Assembly: GCA_934591635.1 (NCBI GenBank)
Contig: CAKTPI010000011.1
Location: forward strand, 1 to 46,561
Origin: an uncultured Oscillospiraceae bacterium
GTDB taxonomy: Bacteria > Bacillota > Clostridia > Oscillospirales > Oscillospiraceae
Direction: 5' to 3'
Length of the DNA stretch: 46,561 nt
In this document: in pieces, positions 32,453 to 41,997 of the stretch
Position numbering within the stretch: position 1 is the stretch's first letter
Layout of the letters: each line of letters starts with the position of its first letter
Translations under genes and position numbers: made by a program
Notes under the pieces: generated by a model
What the model was told of the DNA's origin: nothing
The model's input: the letters and a program-made list of their open reading frames with translations, nothing else
Databases searched by the model: none

Positions 32453-33793
32453 ATGAAACAGAAAATTCAATTATCCGACCACTTTACCTATGGACGACTT
32501 ATTCGTTTTACCCTGCCCTCCATCGGCATGATGGTTTTTACTTCCATCTACGGCGTGGTAGACGGCTTCTTCATTTCCAACTATGCCGGAAAAACGCCCT
32601 TTGCCGCAATCAATCTCATCTATCCCCTACTGGCAATTTTCTCCACCGTAGGGTTTATCTTTGGTACCGGCGGCTCGGCACTGGTCGCCAAAACCTTTGG
32701 AGAGGGAGATTGGAAGAAGGGGAATGAGTACTTTTCACTCTTTGTCTATGTCTGTTTTGCTCTCGGCGTAATTTTTGCGATAATCGGAATTCTATTCGTC
32801 CCCTATGCCGCCTCCGCCTTAGGCGCAACCGGCACCATGCGGAATGACGCCGTGCTGTACGCCCGCATTATTTTGATTTCCCTGCCGCTGAATGTGCTGC
32901 AATACCTCTTCCAATCCTTCATGGTCACCGCCGAAAAGCCCATGCTGGGCCTATGGACCACGGTTTCCTCCGGTGTTACCAACATGGCACTGGATGCGGT
33001 TTTAGTCATCCTGCTGCCCCAGGAATACAAGCTGGCTGGCGCCGCTGTGGCAACTGCCATGAGCCAAGCGGTGGGCGGTGCCATCCCCCTGGTCTATTTC
33101 TCCCGCAAAAACAGCAGCATTCTCCGCCTAGGGAAAACAAAATACAACGGCAAAGCAATTTGGAAAGCCTGCACCAACGGTTCCTCTGAATTCATGAGCA
33201 ATATTTCTATGAGCCTGGTTGGCATGCTGTATAATCTCCAGCTGCTCAAATATGCGGGAGAAGACGGGGTCGCGGCCTATGGTGTGATGATGTATGTGAG
33301 CATGATTTTCGCCGCCATCTTTATCGGATATTCCATTGGCACGGCACCGGTCATCGGCTTTCACGACGGTGCCCAGGACTATGAAGAGCTGCGGGGGCTA
33401 CTGCGCAAAAGTCTGATTCTGCTTGGCCTGTTTGGAATTGGAATGATCGCAGCCGCTGAATTGCTGGCTGTGCCCCTTTCCAAAATTTTTGTAGGGTACG
33501 ATGAACAGCTGATGGCACTGACCGTCTCCGGCTTCCGCATTTTCGGTCTGTCCTTTGGTTTTACCGGATATGCAATTTTTGCATCCAGCTTCTTCACGGC
33601 ACTGAATGACGGTATCACCTCCGCCATCATTTCCTTTCTCCGCACCTTGGTCTTCCAGAGTGCTGCCGTAATTACCCTTCCCCTGGTCTGGGGCATTGAC
33701 GGTGTGTGGATTTCCATTGTGGTTGCGGAATTTATGGCCGTAGTATTGGGCGGCTTTTTCCTGATTGTAAAACGAAAGAAATACCACTACTGA
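32453..33793 (+). CDS. MATE-family multidrug/cation antiporter
   Basis: This 446-residue protein has about twelve membrane helices and the MATE pattern (GTGGSALVAKTFGEGDWKK, PVIGFHDGA). ATG 32453 is 8 bp after AGGAG; the longer frame from 32402 lies inside marR. It probably exports cationic drugs or metabolites, induced through MarR. It is followed by a terminator. Confidence 0.94.
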   Translation: MKQKIQLSDHFTYGRLIRFTLPSIGMMVFTSIYGVVDGFFISNYAGKTPFAAINLIYPLLAIFSTVGFIFGTGGSALVAKTFGEGDWKKGNEYFSLFVYVCFALGVIFAIIGILFVPYAASALGATGTMRNDAVLYARIILISLPLNVLQYLFQSFMVTAEKPMLGLWTTVSSGVTNMALDAVLVILLPQEYKLAGAAVATAMSQAVGGAIPLVYFSRKNSSILRLGKTKYNGKAIWKACTNGSSEFMSNISMSLVGMLYNLQLLKYAGEDGVAAYGVMMYVSMIFAAIFIGYSIGTAPVIGFHDGAQDYEELRGLLRKSLILLGLFGIGMIAAAELLAVPLSKIFVGYDEQLMALTVSGFRIFGLSFGFTGYAIFASSFFTALNDGITSAIISFLRTLVFQSAAVITLPLVWGIDGVWISIVVAEFMAVVLGGFFLIVKRKKYHY

Positions 33794-33800
33794 TCGTGCA

Positions 33801-33841
33801 AAAAAGCGCCGTCTCGGAACCACCCCAAGACGGCGCTTTTC
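33801..33841 (+). terminator. Terminator of marR-MATE
   Basis: AAAAAGCGCCGTCT pairs with AGACGGCGCTTTT over a 13-nt loop, with flanking A and T runs. Confidence 0.92.
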
Positions 33842-33912
33842 TATTGCGGATCAGAGCAGACACCTCACAGCGAAACCGCCGCTGAAAAATAGATGTTCGT
33901 CTAATACCTGTT

Positions 33913-33988
33913 TGGTGGACTTGAGGAGATTCGAACTCCCGACCCCCACAATGCGAATGTGGTGCGCTCCCAGCTGCGCTACAAGCCC
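33913..33988 (-). tRNA. tRNA-Ala(CGC)
   Basis: On the minus strand the acceptor stem GGGCTTG/CAAGTCC contains the G3-U70 wobble that identifies alanine tRNAs. The anticodon loop TTCGCAT gives anticodon CGC (reads GCG). The T arm is GTTCGAATC, and the CCA end is encoded. Confidence 0.95.
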
Positions 33989-34007
33989 GTTTACTTTTCA
34001 TTGAGGT

Positions 34008-34036
34008 ATTATAGCCTCAATCTGCCGCAATGTCAA
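34008..34036 (-). promoter_or_regulatory. Consensus promoter of tRNA-Ala
   Basis: Perfect TTGACA (34031-34036) and TATAAT (34008-34013) on the minus strand with a 17-bp spacer. Confidence 0.88.
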
Positions 34037-34059
34037 GTACCCACTTGCTTTTTTGTTCC

Positions 34060-34088
34060 TTGACAGCCGCAGGGGATGCAGGTATGAT
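34060..34088 (+). promoter_or_regulatory. Promoter of the radical SAM gene
   Basis: TTGACA (34060-34065) and TATGAT (34083-34088) with a 17-bp spacer, divergent from the tRNA-Ala promoter. Confidence 0.8.
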
Positions 34089-34121
34089 AGAGGAAAGAAT
34101 AAAGGATTGGCAATTGGAAAC

Positions 34122-34955
34122 ATGAAATTTCGAAAAATATATCTGGAAATCTCCAACATCTGCAATCTAAAATGCAGCTTTTGTCCCGGTACCAGTCGGG
34201 AAAGACGAATCATGAGTGGAAATGATTTTTCCGCGCTGGTGCCAAAGCTTCGACCATGGACGGACTTTTTGTATTTTCACCTGATGGGGGAACCGCTGCT
34301 CCATCCAGAGTTAGAACAGCTGCTGCGGCTTGCAGGCGAGTATAGGTTCCGGGTAATTCTCACAACCAATGGGACACTTCTAAAACAGCGGCAGGACGTA
34401 CTTCTGTCTGCCCCGGCGCTGCACAAGGTAAATATCTCCCTGCACTCCTTTGAAGCAAACGAGGCAGGAATGTCCTTTGCCGAGTATCTGGACGGATGCT
34501 TTGCCTACGGGCAGGCAGCAGCGGGGCAAAAGCTGACAGTTTTTCGCCTATGGAATCAGGGCGGACTGGACAGCCGGAACGCTGAAATTCTGAAAAGGAT
34601 GGAGGCGTTTTTCCCCCAGCCCTGGAAAGTGGAGCCGCGGGGCACTCGCATTGGGAACCGGGTCTTTCTGGAATATGGGGACAAGTTTGACTGGCCATCC
34701 CTAGAAGCAGTAGAAAACGAGGGCCGGAATTTCTGCTATGGCCTTCGTGACCAGATTGGTGTGCTATGCGACGGCACCGTTGTCCCCTGCTGCCTGGACG
34801 CGGACGGAAATATCCCATTAGGCAATTTATTCCAGGAGGATTTAGCGGACATTTTAAACAACCCCCAAGCCCGGGAAATCTACGATGGCTTTTCTAAAGG
34901 AACCGCTGCTCATCCGCTGTGCCGCCGGTGCGGCTACGCAATGCGCTTTCAATAA
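34122..34955 (+). CDS. Radical SAM protein with SPASM-like C-terminus
   Basis: This 277-residue protein has the radical SAM cluster motif CNLKCSFC (CxxxCxxC) near the N-terminus and a GEPLLHPE segment. The C-terminal cysteine-rich end (CDGTVVPCCLDADG, HPLCRRCG) is typical of SPASM or twitch domains that bind an extra iron-sulphur cluster. Such enzymes often modify peptides, but no precursor peptide is seen nearby. The ATG at 34122 fits the family start; the frame from 34053 begins before the predicted transcript. Confidence 0.88.
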   Translation: MKFRKIYLEISNICNLKCSFCPGTSRERRIMSGNDFSALVPKLRPWTDFLYFHLMGEPLLHPELEQLLRLAGEYRFRVILTTNGTLLKQRQDVLLSAPALHKVNISLHSFEANEAGMSFAEYLDGCFAYGQAAAGQKLTVFRLWNQGGLDSRNAEILKRMEAFFPQPWKVEPRGTRIGNRVFLEYGDKFDWPSLEAVENEGRNFCYGLRDQIGVLCDGTVVPCCLDADGNIPLGNLFQEDLADILNNPQAREIYDGFSKGTAAHPLCRRCGYAMRFQ

Positions 34956-34961
34956 TTGCAA

Positions 34962-34999
34962 AACCGGCATGACCGTTGCTCTTGACGGCCATGCCGGTT
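34962..34999. terminator. Terminator hairpin between convergent genes
   Basis: AACCGGCATG (34962-34971) is inverted at 34990-34999. On the minus strand the stem is followed by TTTTGC. It lies between the radical SAM gene and the FtsX-like permease. Confidence 0.75.
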
Positions 35000-35005
35000 C
35001 TTGCC

Positions 35006-38000
35006 TTATTCCACGCTCTTCAGCGCCTCTGCCATATTGATCTTATCCAGGCGGGAGAAGAAAATCGCATCCACCGCCAGCGCCGAGAAGAGTGTCAGCC
35101 CCACCGAAATCAGCAAAGACGGTATGCCCAAAATGGGGCGAATCCAAATCAGGTCGATCTTGATTTGACTGATTACAAATTCCAGAAGGAACTTTCCCAA
35201 TGGGATGCCAAAGAGGGTACCGAAAATACTGAGCACCAGATTTTCCTTAAACACATACATAGCTGTCTCTATTGCATTGAAGCCCAGCACTTTTATGGTT
35301 GCAATTTCCCGCAGGCGCTCATTGATATTGATATTGGTCAGGTTATACAGCACAATTACAGCCAGAATTCCTGCGCAAATCACCACCACGACCACCACCA
35401 GATCCAAAGCGGCCATCATGGAATTCACGGTCTTCGCCAGTTCCTGACTGACCGTTACATTGGCAACACCATCCAGCCTATTGGCAGCTGCTCCCGTGAT
35501 GCTGGGATTTCTCCCCTCCCGCACACAGAGAAACGCCATCTGCTGCCCCGGCTCTTGGCCCCACTGGTGGGCAATGGTATCCGGAGTGACAATTGCATAA
35601 TTGTACACGTGATTTTCGTAGATGCCGGCGACCGTCACAGAAAGGGTTTGCATATCCGGGTTGCGCAGTTCCACATGGTCGCCAGTTTTTACACCCAAGA
35701 TATCTGCCATGCCCGCCGACAGTAGCACTTCATTCTCCCCTGGCATAGCAATGGCTGCGCCATCCCGATGTAAATCAATGAAATCCGTCAGTTCATCGGA
35801 AGCCGCCATGATGTAGATATCCCGGGTCTGCTCCCCGGCGGAAATTTCACCGCTGACCTGATAGAAAAACAGGATCTTATCCGAGTAGGCCTCCAGCTCC
35901 TGCTTAAACTGGGTCTGCTGCTCCGGCGTACGTCCGCTGCGGAAATAAACCTCCACATCATACTTCGTCACATCCCGGAATTGGACATCCACAATTTTGG
36001 AAATGGAATCCCGAATACCAAAGCCGGTCATCAACAAAGCGGTACAGCCCCCAATGCCCAACAACATCATCACCAACCGCTGCCGGTAACGGAAAATATT
36101 ACGGATTGCGACTTTATTCAGGAAGCTCACATGCCGCCACAAGGGCAGCCTCTCGATCAGCAGCGCCCGGCCTGCCGTAGGAGGCTTGGGGCGAATCAGT
36201 TCTGCCGGAACCTCTTGCAGGGACCGATGGCAGCAATACCAGCTAACTAACATCATGGCTGCGGTATACAGGGCCGTAACAGACAGAGCCATCTTCCAAT
36301 CAAAGCAAAGCTTAATCTGCGGTGTAACAAAAAGCACCAGCTTATAGGCCTGCCACAGCACCGAGGGGAACACAATACTGCCCACGATCACACCGGTACC
36401 GCAGCCCAAAACAGCACTGCTGCCGGCATATTTCAGGTACTTGGATATGATAGAAAAATTGCTGTAGCCCAAGGCTTTTAGGGTACCGATCTGGGTACGC
36501 TCCTCATCCACCATACGGGTCATGGTGGTGATGCATACCAATGCCGCCACCAAAAGGAAGAATGCCGGAAACACCCGTGAAACTCCCGCCACAATATCCG
36601 AATTGCTGTTGAGCGAATTGTAGCCAATATTGGTAGTACGGTCCAGGACATACACCTCGGTTTCTGTGATGCCTCCGATTTCCTCTTTGGCATCCCGGAG
36701 CTGCTGATATGCGTCATCCAGCTCCTGCTGGGCTTCTGCCAGCTGGGTCTGTAATTCCTCTTTGGCCGTTTCCAGTGCAGCCCGGCCATCCTCCAGCTCC
36801 TGCTGGTGCAGCGCAATGGCTTTCTCTCCAGACTCGATGTCCTTTTCCGCTTGCTTGAGTTCTTTTTCCGCCTGGTAGATTTGCTCTTTCCCGGCGGCAA
36901 TCTGGCGGTAACCGGAAGCAACCTGACTGCCGACAGAACCGCTTTTATCGTAAATTTGCTGATAGCCCTCTAAAATTTGCTGTCGTCCGGCACGGATCTC
37001 CTCCCGCTTTTCCAGAAGCTCCTGCTTCTGGGTTTCCAGCTCCGCCTGCTTGGCGTTCACCTCACTGAGCTTGGACTCGAGCGCACTGCGCTGCTCCTCC
37101 AGCTCCGCCGCCTGGGCCTCATACTGCGCCTTCTCGTCCTGATATTTTTGAAGGGCTGCCTGCGCAACCTGCAAATGGGACTCCGGTGCCCCCAAGGCTT
37201 CCAGATTGTCCAGGGCGCTCTGGGCCAAAGAGATATTGACGTCCGCAATCTGCATCATCGCCTCAATCGGGCGCAGGGCCACATCAATCTGGACAAGTCC
37301 GGTGCGAATCTGGGTAATCCCGGATTTGATTTCCACCAGTCCTGCATTAATCTGGGTCAGCCCTGCCTCCACTGCCTGAGCAGCAGCTTCCAGTTCTGCC
37401 TGCTTGGCTGCTAACTGGGCACTGGCGCTGGAAAGGGCCTGTAAGCCGCCGGATTCCCCGTTCGCTGCCTGCTCCTCCGCCTGCTCCAGCTTGGTGCGGT
37501 TCTCTTCCAATTCCGCCCACCCGTCTGTTACCTTTTGCCTGGACTTCGTCAGTTCCTCCTGAGCATTGTCAATTTCCGTCTGTGCATCCGCCAATTGCTG
37601 CTCGGTATCCGCGATTTGCTTCTGGGCATCTGCTTTTTGGGTCTCAAAATCCGAGAGACCCTGCCGGTATTTTTCCTGTCCGTCCTGATAGACCTGCTCT
37701 GCCTCTTCCCTGGCAGAAATCAGGCGCTGCTGCGCATAAGACTCCAGCAGGGGCTTGATGGCCTCAGCCGCTGCGGCCAATGCATCTCCATACGCCTGGG
37801 AATACACCGCGTACTGCCCCGGAATAGTGGCGTGAATCTCCGTGTAATAGCTTACATCAAAAGTCTCCTCCGGGACGAAGAAGTAATTGGTAATACTGCC
37901 GCTTCCAACAGAAGTATTGCCCCGGGTGGTATCCATATACAAAGGGGTGCTGACCAACCCCACAACGGTAAACTCCGTCTCCGTCAACTGATTCAATGCC

Positions 38001-38479
38001 GTCGTTGAATTGTCATCAGAGATGGTCACTGTAGTACCAAGGACGCTTTTATTATTCCGGAATCCATCTGCCAGACATTCATTGGGGGCCTCAGGCAGTC
38101 TGCCCTCCAGCAGTGCCAGCCGGTTGATGCGCTGGGGGATGGTATAAAAGCGATAGACCGCAGCATCCTCGCCATTGTCCTTTTCCACGATCAAATCCGA
38201 ATAGAACACGCCCTCTGCATCCTCCAGCCCAGGAAGCTTTGAGATTGGCTCCAGCATGTCCTTGTTCCAGCCATAGCTGCTGAGCAGCCGCAGGTCAAAC
38301 ATTTGCTGCTCGTCCATATATGCCTGTCCCGTCGCCACCATGTCGGACTTGGTGGAACGCAGACCTACAAACATCCCCGCGCCCAGGGCAATGATCATTG
38401 CAATTGCCACATAGCGCCCAAAGGACTTCAGAATGGAACGCCGGAGATTGCGGCGCATCATATTCCTTTTCATTACCAT
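35006..38479 (-). CDS. FtsX-family ABC permease with very long periplasmic-type coiled coil
   Basis: This 1157-residue protein has an N-terminal membrane helix. An extracytoplasmic region carries a coiled coil of about 350 residues (roughly 250-610, Gln/Glu/Leu-rich). An FtsX permease domain follows (about 640-770), then a second extracytoplasmic domain and a final FtsX domain (about 1030-1150). It is coupled to the ATPase gene, overlapping by 7 bp after GGAG. This MacB-like architecture suggests mechanotransmission for export or cell-wall control. No peptide or resistance gene is adjacent. Confidence 0.9.
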   Translation of the reverse strand: MVMKRNMMRRNLRRSILKSFGRYVAIAMIIALGAGMFVGLRSTKSDMVATGQAYMDEQQMFDLRLLSSYGWNKDMLEPISKLPGLEDAEGVFYSDLIVEKDNGEDAAVYRFYTIPQRINRLALLEGRLPEAPNECLADGFRNNKSVLGTTVTISDDNSTTALNQLTETEFTVVGLVSTPLYMDTTRGNTSVGSGSITNYFFVPEETFDVSYYTEIHATIPGQYAVYSQAYGDALAAAAEAIKPLLESYAQQRLISAREEAEQVYQDGQEKYRQGLSDFETQKADAQKQIADTEQQLADAQTEIDNAQEELTKSRQKVTDGWAELEENRTKLEQAEEQAANGESGGLQALSSASAQLAAKQAELEAAAQAVEAGLTQINAGLVEIKSGITQIRTGLVQIDVALRPIEAMMQIADVNISLAQSALDNLEALGAPESHLQVAQAALQKYQDEKAQYEAQAAELEEQRSALESKLSEVNAKQAELETQKQELLEKREEIRAGRQQILEGYQQIYDKSGSVGSQVASGYRQIAAGKEQIYQAEKELKQAEKDIESGEKAIALHQQELEDGRAALETAKEELQTQLAEAQQELDDAYQQLRDAKEEIGGITETEVYVLDRTTNIGYNSLNSNSDIVAGVSRVFPAFFLLVAALVCITTMTRMVDEERTQIGTLKALGYSNFSIISKYLKYAGSSAVLGCGTGVIVGSIVFPSVLWQAYKLVLFVTPQIKLCFDWKMALSVTALYTAAMMLVSWYCCHRSLQEVPAELIRPKPPTAGRALLIERLPLWRHVSFLNKVAIRNIFRYRQRLVMMLLGIGGCTALLMTGFGIRDSISKIVDVQFRDVTKYDVEVYFRSGRTPEQQTQFKQELEAYSDKILFFYQVSGEISAGEQTRDIYIMAASDELTDFIDLHRDGAAIAMPGENEVLLSAGMADILGVKTGDHVELRNPDMQTLSVTVAGIYENHVYNYAIVTPDTIAHQWGQEPGQQMAFLCVREGRNPSITGAAANRLDGVANVTVSQELAKTVNSMMAALDLVVVVVVICAGILAVIVLYNLTNININERLREIATIKVLGFNAIETAMYVFKENLVLSIFGTLFGIPLGKFLLEFVISQIKIDLIWIRPILGIPSLLISVGLTLFSALAVDAIFFSRLDKINMAEALKSVE

Positions 38480-39174
38480 TCGATCTCCGCAATATCCATG
38501 GGGTGTTCATTTTGTTCGATGCCGCATACCGTCCCGTTTTTCACGTGGATCACTCGGTCCGCCATTGCGGTCAAGGCGCTGTTATGGGTGATGATAACCA
38601 CGGTCATGCCGGTTTTCCGTCCAGTGTCCTGTAAAAGCTTCAGGATGGCCTTGCCGGTCTGGTAGTCCAGAGCTCCGGTTGGCTCATCGCAGAGCAGCAG
38701 CTTGGGATTCTTAGCCAGCGCCCGAGCAATGGCAACCCGCTGCTGTTCGCCGCCGGAAAGCTGACTGGGGAAATTCTTCATCCGTGCTTCCAACCCCACA
38801 TCCTTGAGCACCTGAGCCGCAGGCAGGGGGTGCTTGCAAATCTGGTTGGCAAGCTCTACATTTTCCAATGCATTCAGGTTTCCAATCAGGTTGTAAAACT
38901 GAAACACAAAGCCCACATCCATCCGGCGATATTGGGTCAGCTCCCGCCGATCCATGCCGGAAATATCCCGGCCATCCAGCAGCACCTTTCCGGTTGTCAG
39001 GCCATCCATACCGCCCAAAATGTTCAGAAGCGTCGTTTTACCGGCACCGGATGGGCCGACAATAACCACCAGCTCCCCTTTTTCAATTTCAAAGGAAGCA
39101 TCATGCAGGGCGTTGATTTTCACCTCGCCCATTTGATAGGTCTTCCCTACACTAATAAATTCTACGAAAGCCAT
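38473..39174 (-). CDS. MacB/LolD-type ABC transporter ATPase
   Basis: This 233-residue ATPase has Walker [10 protein letters not shown], signature [15 protein letters not shown] and Walker [13 protein letters not shown], of the group that pairs with FtsX-type permeases. It powers the large permease encoded next. It follows GtrA by 12 bp on the same strand, so the three may be one transcript. Confidence 0.96.
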   Translation of the reverse strand: MAFVEFISVGKTYQMGEVKINALHDASFEIEKGELVVIVGPSGAGKTTLLNILGGMDGLTTGKVLLDGRDISGMDRRELTQYRRMDVGFVFQFYNLIGNLNALENVELANQICKHPLPAAQVLKDVGLEARMKNFPSQLSGGEQQRVAIARALAKNPKLLLCDEPTGALDYQTGKAILKLLQDTGRKTGMTVVIITHNSALTAMADRVIHVKNGTVCGIEQNEHPMDIAEIEW

Positions 39175-39186
39175 GCACGTTTCCCC

Positions 39187-39603
39187 TCACTTTTTCTTAC
39201 GGAAGACCAGAAGTTTGCTGCCCACGTAATTGAGGATCACAACCAGAACACTGGTAACCAGCTTCCAGATGAGTCCGTTCCAGTGGAGGGTATCCACTGT
39301 CAGGAACAGGATGCCAGTTTCCACCAGCCAGGAGGCCACCCGGGTGCCGATAAACTTTACAAACTCCGGGGCTACCACCTTGAGCGACCAGTCATGGCTC
39401 TCAAACACGAGTGGTTTATTGGTCAGGTAGGCAAAAATCACTGCAAACACCCATGCTATGGAATTGCTGATGGATGCCGATTTCAGATAGTGCAGGCACG
39501 GGATATATACCAGATAATTGACCAGGGTCGTCAGTACACCGAACACCAGGTAAACCAGTTCACTGCGGTACTTCTTCAGGAGTTCTTTGATCTTGGGAAG
39601 CAT
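39187..39603 (-). CDS. GtrA-family membrane protein
   Basis: This 138-residue protein has four membrane helices and the GtrA pattern (VYLVFGVLTTLVNYLVY, then NKPLVFES). GtrA proteins are thought to assist transfer of lipid-linked sugars across the membrane. It is the first gene of the minus-strand unit ahead of the ABC pair; a start with AGGTGA lies just upstream. Confidence 0.9.
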   Translation of the reverse strand: MLPKIKELLKKYRSELVYLVFGVLTTLVNYLVYIPCLHYLKSASISNSIAWVFAVIFAYLTNKPLVFESHDWSLKVVAPEFVKFIGTRVASWLVETGILFLTVDTLHWNGLIWKLVTSVLVVILNYVGSKLLVFRKKK

Positions 39604-39639
39604 AAAATCACCTCATATAAGAAATATTAAAATTACCTC

Positions 39640-39674
39640 TTGACAAATCGGAAATATTCGATATAATTATATCG
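39640..39674 (+). promoter_or_regulatory. Promoter of the dehydrogenase with a 16-bp palindrome over the -10
   Basis: TTGACA (39640-39645) and TATAAT (39662-39667) have a 16-bp spacer. The perfect palindrome CGATATAATTATATCG (39659-39674) covers the -10 box. It also reads as a TATAAT box in the other direction, so it may serve the divergent gtrA gene as well. Confidence 0.75.
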
Positions 39675-39699
39675 ATAAATAAATAAGGAGTTGACCTTC

Positions 39700-40686
39700 A
39701 TGAAACTTGCTTTTTTTGATACCAAGGCCTACGACATGCCCGGATTTGATTCCTGCGCCAAGGACACCGGCCTGGAAATTAAATATTTCGAAACCCGGCT
39801 GAACGAGGACACCGCCTCTCTGGCTGCCGGATATGACGCCGTGTGCGTCTTCGTCAACGACACTGTGAATGCCGCCGTGGTGGATAAGCTCTATGGCTAT
39901 GGCGTGAAGCTATTGGTACTGCGTTGTGCCGGCTTCAACAACGTGGACATCGCCGCCTGCCATGGAAAACTGCGGGTGTTCCGCGTCCCTGCCTATTCGC
40001 CTCACGCCGTTGCTGAACATGCCATGGCGCTGCTGCTGACCATCAACCGCCGCACCCACAAGGCATATATCCGCACCCGGGATTTCAATTTCAGCCTCCA
40101 GGGATTTGTTGGCTTTGACCTGTACGGCAAAACCGTTGGTGTGGTGGGCACCGGCAAAATCGGCCGGGTGTTTGCCGACATCTGCAAGGGTTTCGGCATG
40201 AAGGTGCTGGCCTATGACAAGTTCCCTAACCCAGGCACCGGGCTGGAATACACCACACTGGACAGTCTCTTTGCCAATTCCGACATTATCTCCCTCCACT
40301 GCCCCCTGACTGAGGAGACCCGGCACATGATCAACGCAGACTCCATTGAAAAGATGAAGAAGGGCGTGACCATTGTCAACACCTCCCGGGGTGCTTTGAT
40401 CAACACTGAGGATCTGATCACTGGTATCAAGGAGAAGAAGGTCGGTGCCGCCTGCCTGGACGTATACGAGGAGGAAGGCGACCTGTTTTATGAGGACTAC
40501 TCTGGCCATGTGGTACAGGACGATACGCTGGTGCGGTTGATTGCCATGCCCAACGTGATCGTTTCCTCCCACCAGGCCTTCCTGACCCAGGAAGCGCTGA
40601 ACAACATCGCCGCCACCACTGTGGACAACGTGCTGAAGTTCTTCGCTGGCACACCCAACCTGCAAACGGAAGTCTGCCTGAAATAA
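39700..40686 (+). CDS. D-2-hydroxyacid dehydrogenase (D-lactate dehydrogenase type)
   Basis: This 328-residue enzyme has NAD-binding GTGKIGRVF, catalytic Arg in VNTSRGALI and Glu/His positions (DVYEEEGDLF, SSHQAFLT) like bacterial fermentative D-lactate dehydrogenases. It likely reduces pyruvate to D-lactate to regenerate NAD. AAGGAG precedes ATG 39700. It is flanked by its own promoter and terminator, so it is monocistronic. Confidence 0.93.
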   Translation: MKLAFFDTKAYDMPGFDSCAKDTGLEIKYFETRLNEDTASLAAGYDAVCVFVNDTVNAAVVDKLYGYGVKLLVLRCAGFNNVDIAACHGKLRVFRVPAYSPHAVAEHAMALLLTINRRTHKAYIRTRDFNFSLQGFVGFDLYGKTVGVVGTGKIGRVFADICKGFGMKVLAYDKFPNPGTGLEYTTLDSLFANSDIISLHCPLTEETRHMINADSIEKMKKGVTIVNTSRGALINTEDLITGIKEKKVGAACLDVYEEEGDLFYEDYSGHVVQDDTLVRLIAMPNVIVSSHQAFLTQEALNNIAATTVDNVLKFFAGTPNLQTEVCLK

Positions 40687-40697
40687 GAAGCCACCCA

Positions 40698-40727
40698 TCC
40701 CTGCCGCAAAAGCGGCGGGGATTTTTG
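40698..40727 (+). terminator. Terminator of the dehydrogenase gene
   Basis: TCCCTGCCGC pairs with GCGGCGGGGA (one G-T) over AAAA, followed by TTTTT. Confidence 0.9.
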
Positions 40728-40839
40728 TCTCTTTCCTATGCCAAAAGTATACCAAACTCTACCCTCAAAGTAAAGGTTTGCAATGTTTTATTTACAGATT
40801 TTCCGGCGTGAAATCTGCTCCTGTGTTTCTAAAAACCAG

Positions 40840-40868
40840 TTGCAATTTTTTCTTCTATCTGTTACAAT
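40840..40868 (+). promoter_or_regulatory. Promoter of the mmcQ-gyrI-like pair
   Basis: TTGCAA (40840-40845) and TACAAT (40863-40868) with a 17-bp spacer. Confidence 0.72.
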
Positions 40869-40900
40869 AGAACAAAAATTCGAGTAAGGATAAGAGACAG

Positions 40901-41272
40901 ATGAACTATCCGTGGATTGATGAATACCTGCTGCAACTGCCCGGTGCAGCAAAGGATTTACAGCCGGAATGGGGCTGGATCCGGTACAAGGTTGGGGAAA
41001 AGATGTTTGCAGCAATTTGCCTGGACGATGACAGCTCCCCCTATTACATTACCTTCAAACTGGATCCTGCGGAAGGGGACTTCTGGCGACAGCAATATGA
41101 GGATTTTCTCCCCGGCTACTACATGAATAAGCTTCACTGGAACTCTGTCCGGGCAAACGGCTCTGTGCCGGGTGATTTGCTGAAAACTCTCCTGGAAAAA
41201 TCCTATCACCTGGTGCTGGGTAGTTTCAGCAAAAAGAAGCAGGCACTGATCCTGCAGCAGGAGGACGAATGA
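40901..41272 (+). CDS. MmcQ/YjbR-family protein
   Basis: This 123-residue protein is of the YjbR/MmcQ fold (GWIRYKVGEKMFA, MNKLHWNSV, DLLKTLLEKSYHLV). Members have a double-wing fold of unclear function. It is coupled to the next gene through ATGA overlap, and both lie behind the promoter at 40840. Confidence 0.88.
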   Translation: MNYPWIDEYLLQLPGAAKDLQPEWGWIRYKVGEKMFAAICLDDDSSPYYITFKLDPAEGDFWRQQYEDFLPGYYMNKLHWNSVRANGSVPGDLLKTLLEKSYHLVLGSFSKKKQALILQQEDE

Positions 41273-41922
41273 TGGCTTTTGATTTCAAAAAAGAATACCG
41301 TGAATTTTATCTTCCAAAGGGAAAACCTGAAATTATTCAGATCCCGCCCATGCATTATGTGGCCGTGCGAGGCGTAGGGGATCCCAATGTGCCGGGCGGT
41401 GCCTACCAGCAGGCGTTGCAGACTCTGTATGCCCTGTCCTACACACTGAAAATGAGCTACAAAGCAGGCTACCAGATGGATGGCTTCTTTGAGTATGTCG
41501 TCCCGCCGCTGGAGGGCTTCTGGTGGCAGGAAGGTTCAGAGCGGCTGGATTACGGCCATAAAGAGCGCTTCCACTGGATTTCCGTGATCCGGCTCCCGGA
41601 TTTTGTAACAGAGCAAGATCTGCAATGGGCCAAAGCCACCGCCGCGCAGAAAAAGGGCCTCGACTGCACCGGAGCGGAATTTTTCCGAGTGGAGGAAGGG
41701 CTGTGTGTCCAATGTATGCATCTTGGTTCCTACGATGAGGAACCCGCCACAGTAGAGAAAATGGATGCTTATCTGACAGAAAACGGGTACTGCAACAATC
41801 TTACTTCATCCCGGCTGCACCATGAGATCTACCTGAGTGATGTCCGGAAGACCGCACCTGAAAAGCTGAAAACGGTTATACGGCATCCTATCCAAGCGCT
41901 TTCCGACGGGATTTCCGAATAA
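41269..41922 (+). CDS. GyrI-like small-molecule-binding protein
   Basis: This 217-residue protein has the GyrI-like (SRPBCC-unrelated, BmrR/Rob C-terminal) fold pattern: KPEIIQIPPMHYVAVRGVGDP at the start, a ligand pocket region YVVPPLEGFWWQ and a HEIYLSDVRKTAPEKLKTVIR end. No DNA-binding domain is present, so it is a stand-alone binding protein or hydrolase-like member. It overlaps the mmcQ gene by 4 bp. Confidence 0.87.
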   Translation: MMAFDFKKEYREFYLPKGKPEIIQIPPMHYVAVRGVGDPNVPGGAYQQALQTLYALSYTLKMSYKAGYQMDGFFEYVVPPLEGFWWQEGSERLDYGHKERFHWISVIRLPDFVTEQDLQWAKATAAQKKGLDCTGAEFFRVEEGLCVQCMHLGSYDEEPATVEKMDAYLTENGYCNNLTSSRLHHEIYLSDVRKTAPEKLKTVIRHPIQALSDGISE

Positions 41923-41952
41923 AGCATTCAATTGCCCTCCTGTGGATACAAA

Positions 41953-41991
41953 GGCCGGGGGCATCCGACAAAGCATCGGATGCCCCCGGCC
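41953..41991. terminator. Very stable bidirectional terminator
   Basis: A perfect 16-bp stem (GGCCGGGGGCATCCGA with its inverse) and a 7-nt loop lie between convergent genes. The T tract on the plus strand is short and interrupted. Confidence 0.85.
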
Positions 41992-41997
41992 TCTTGT

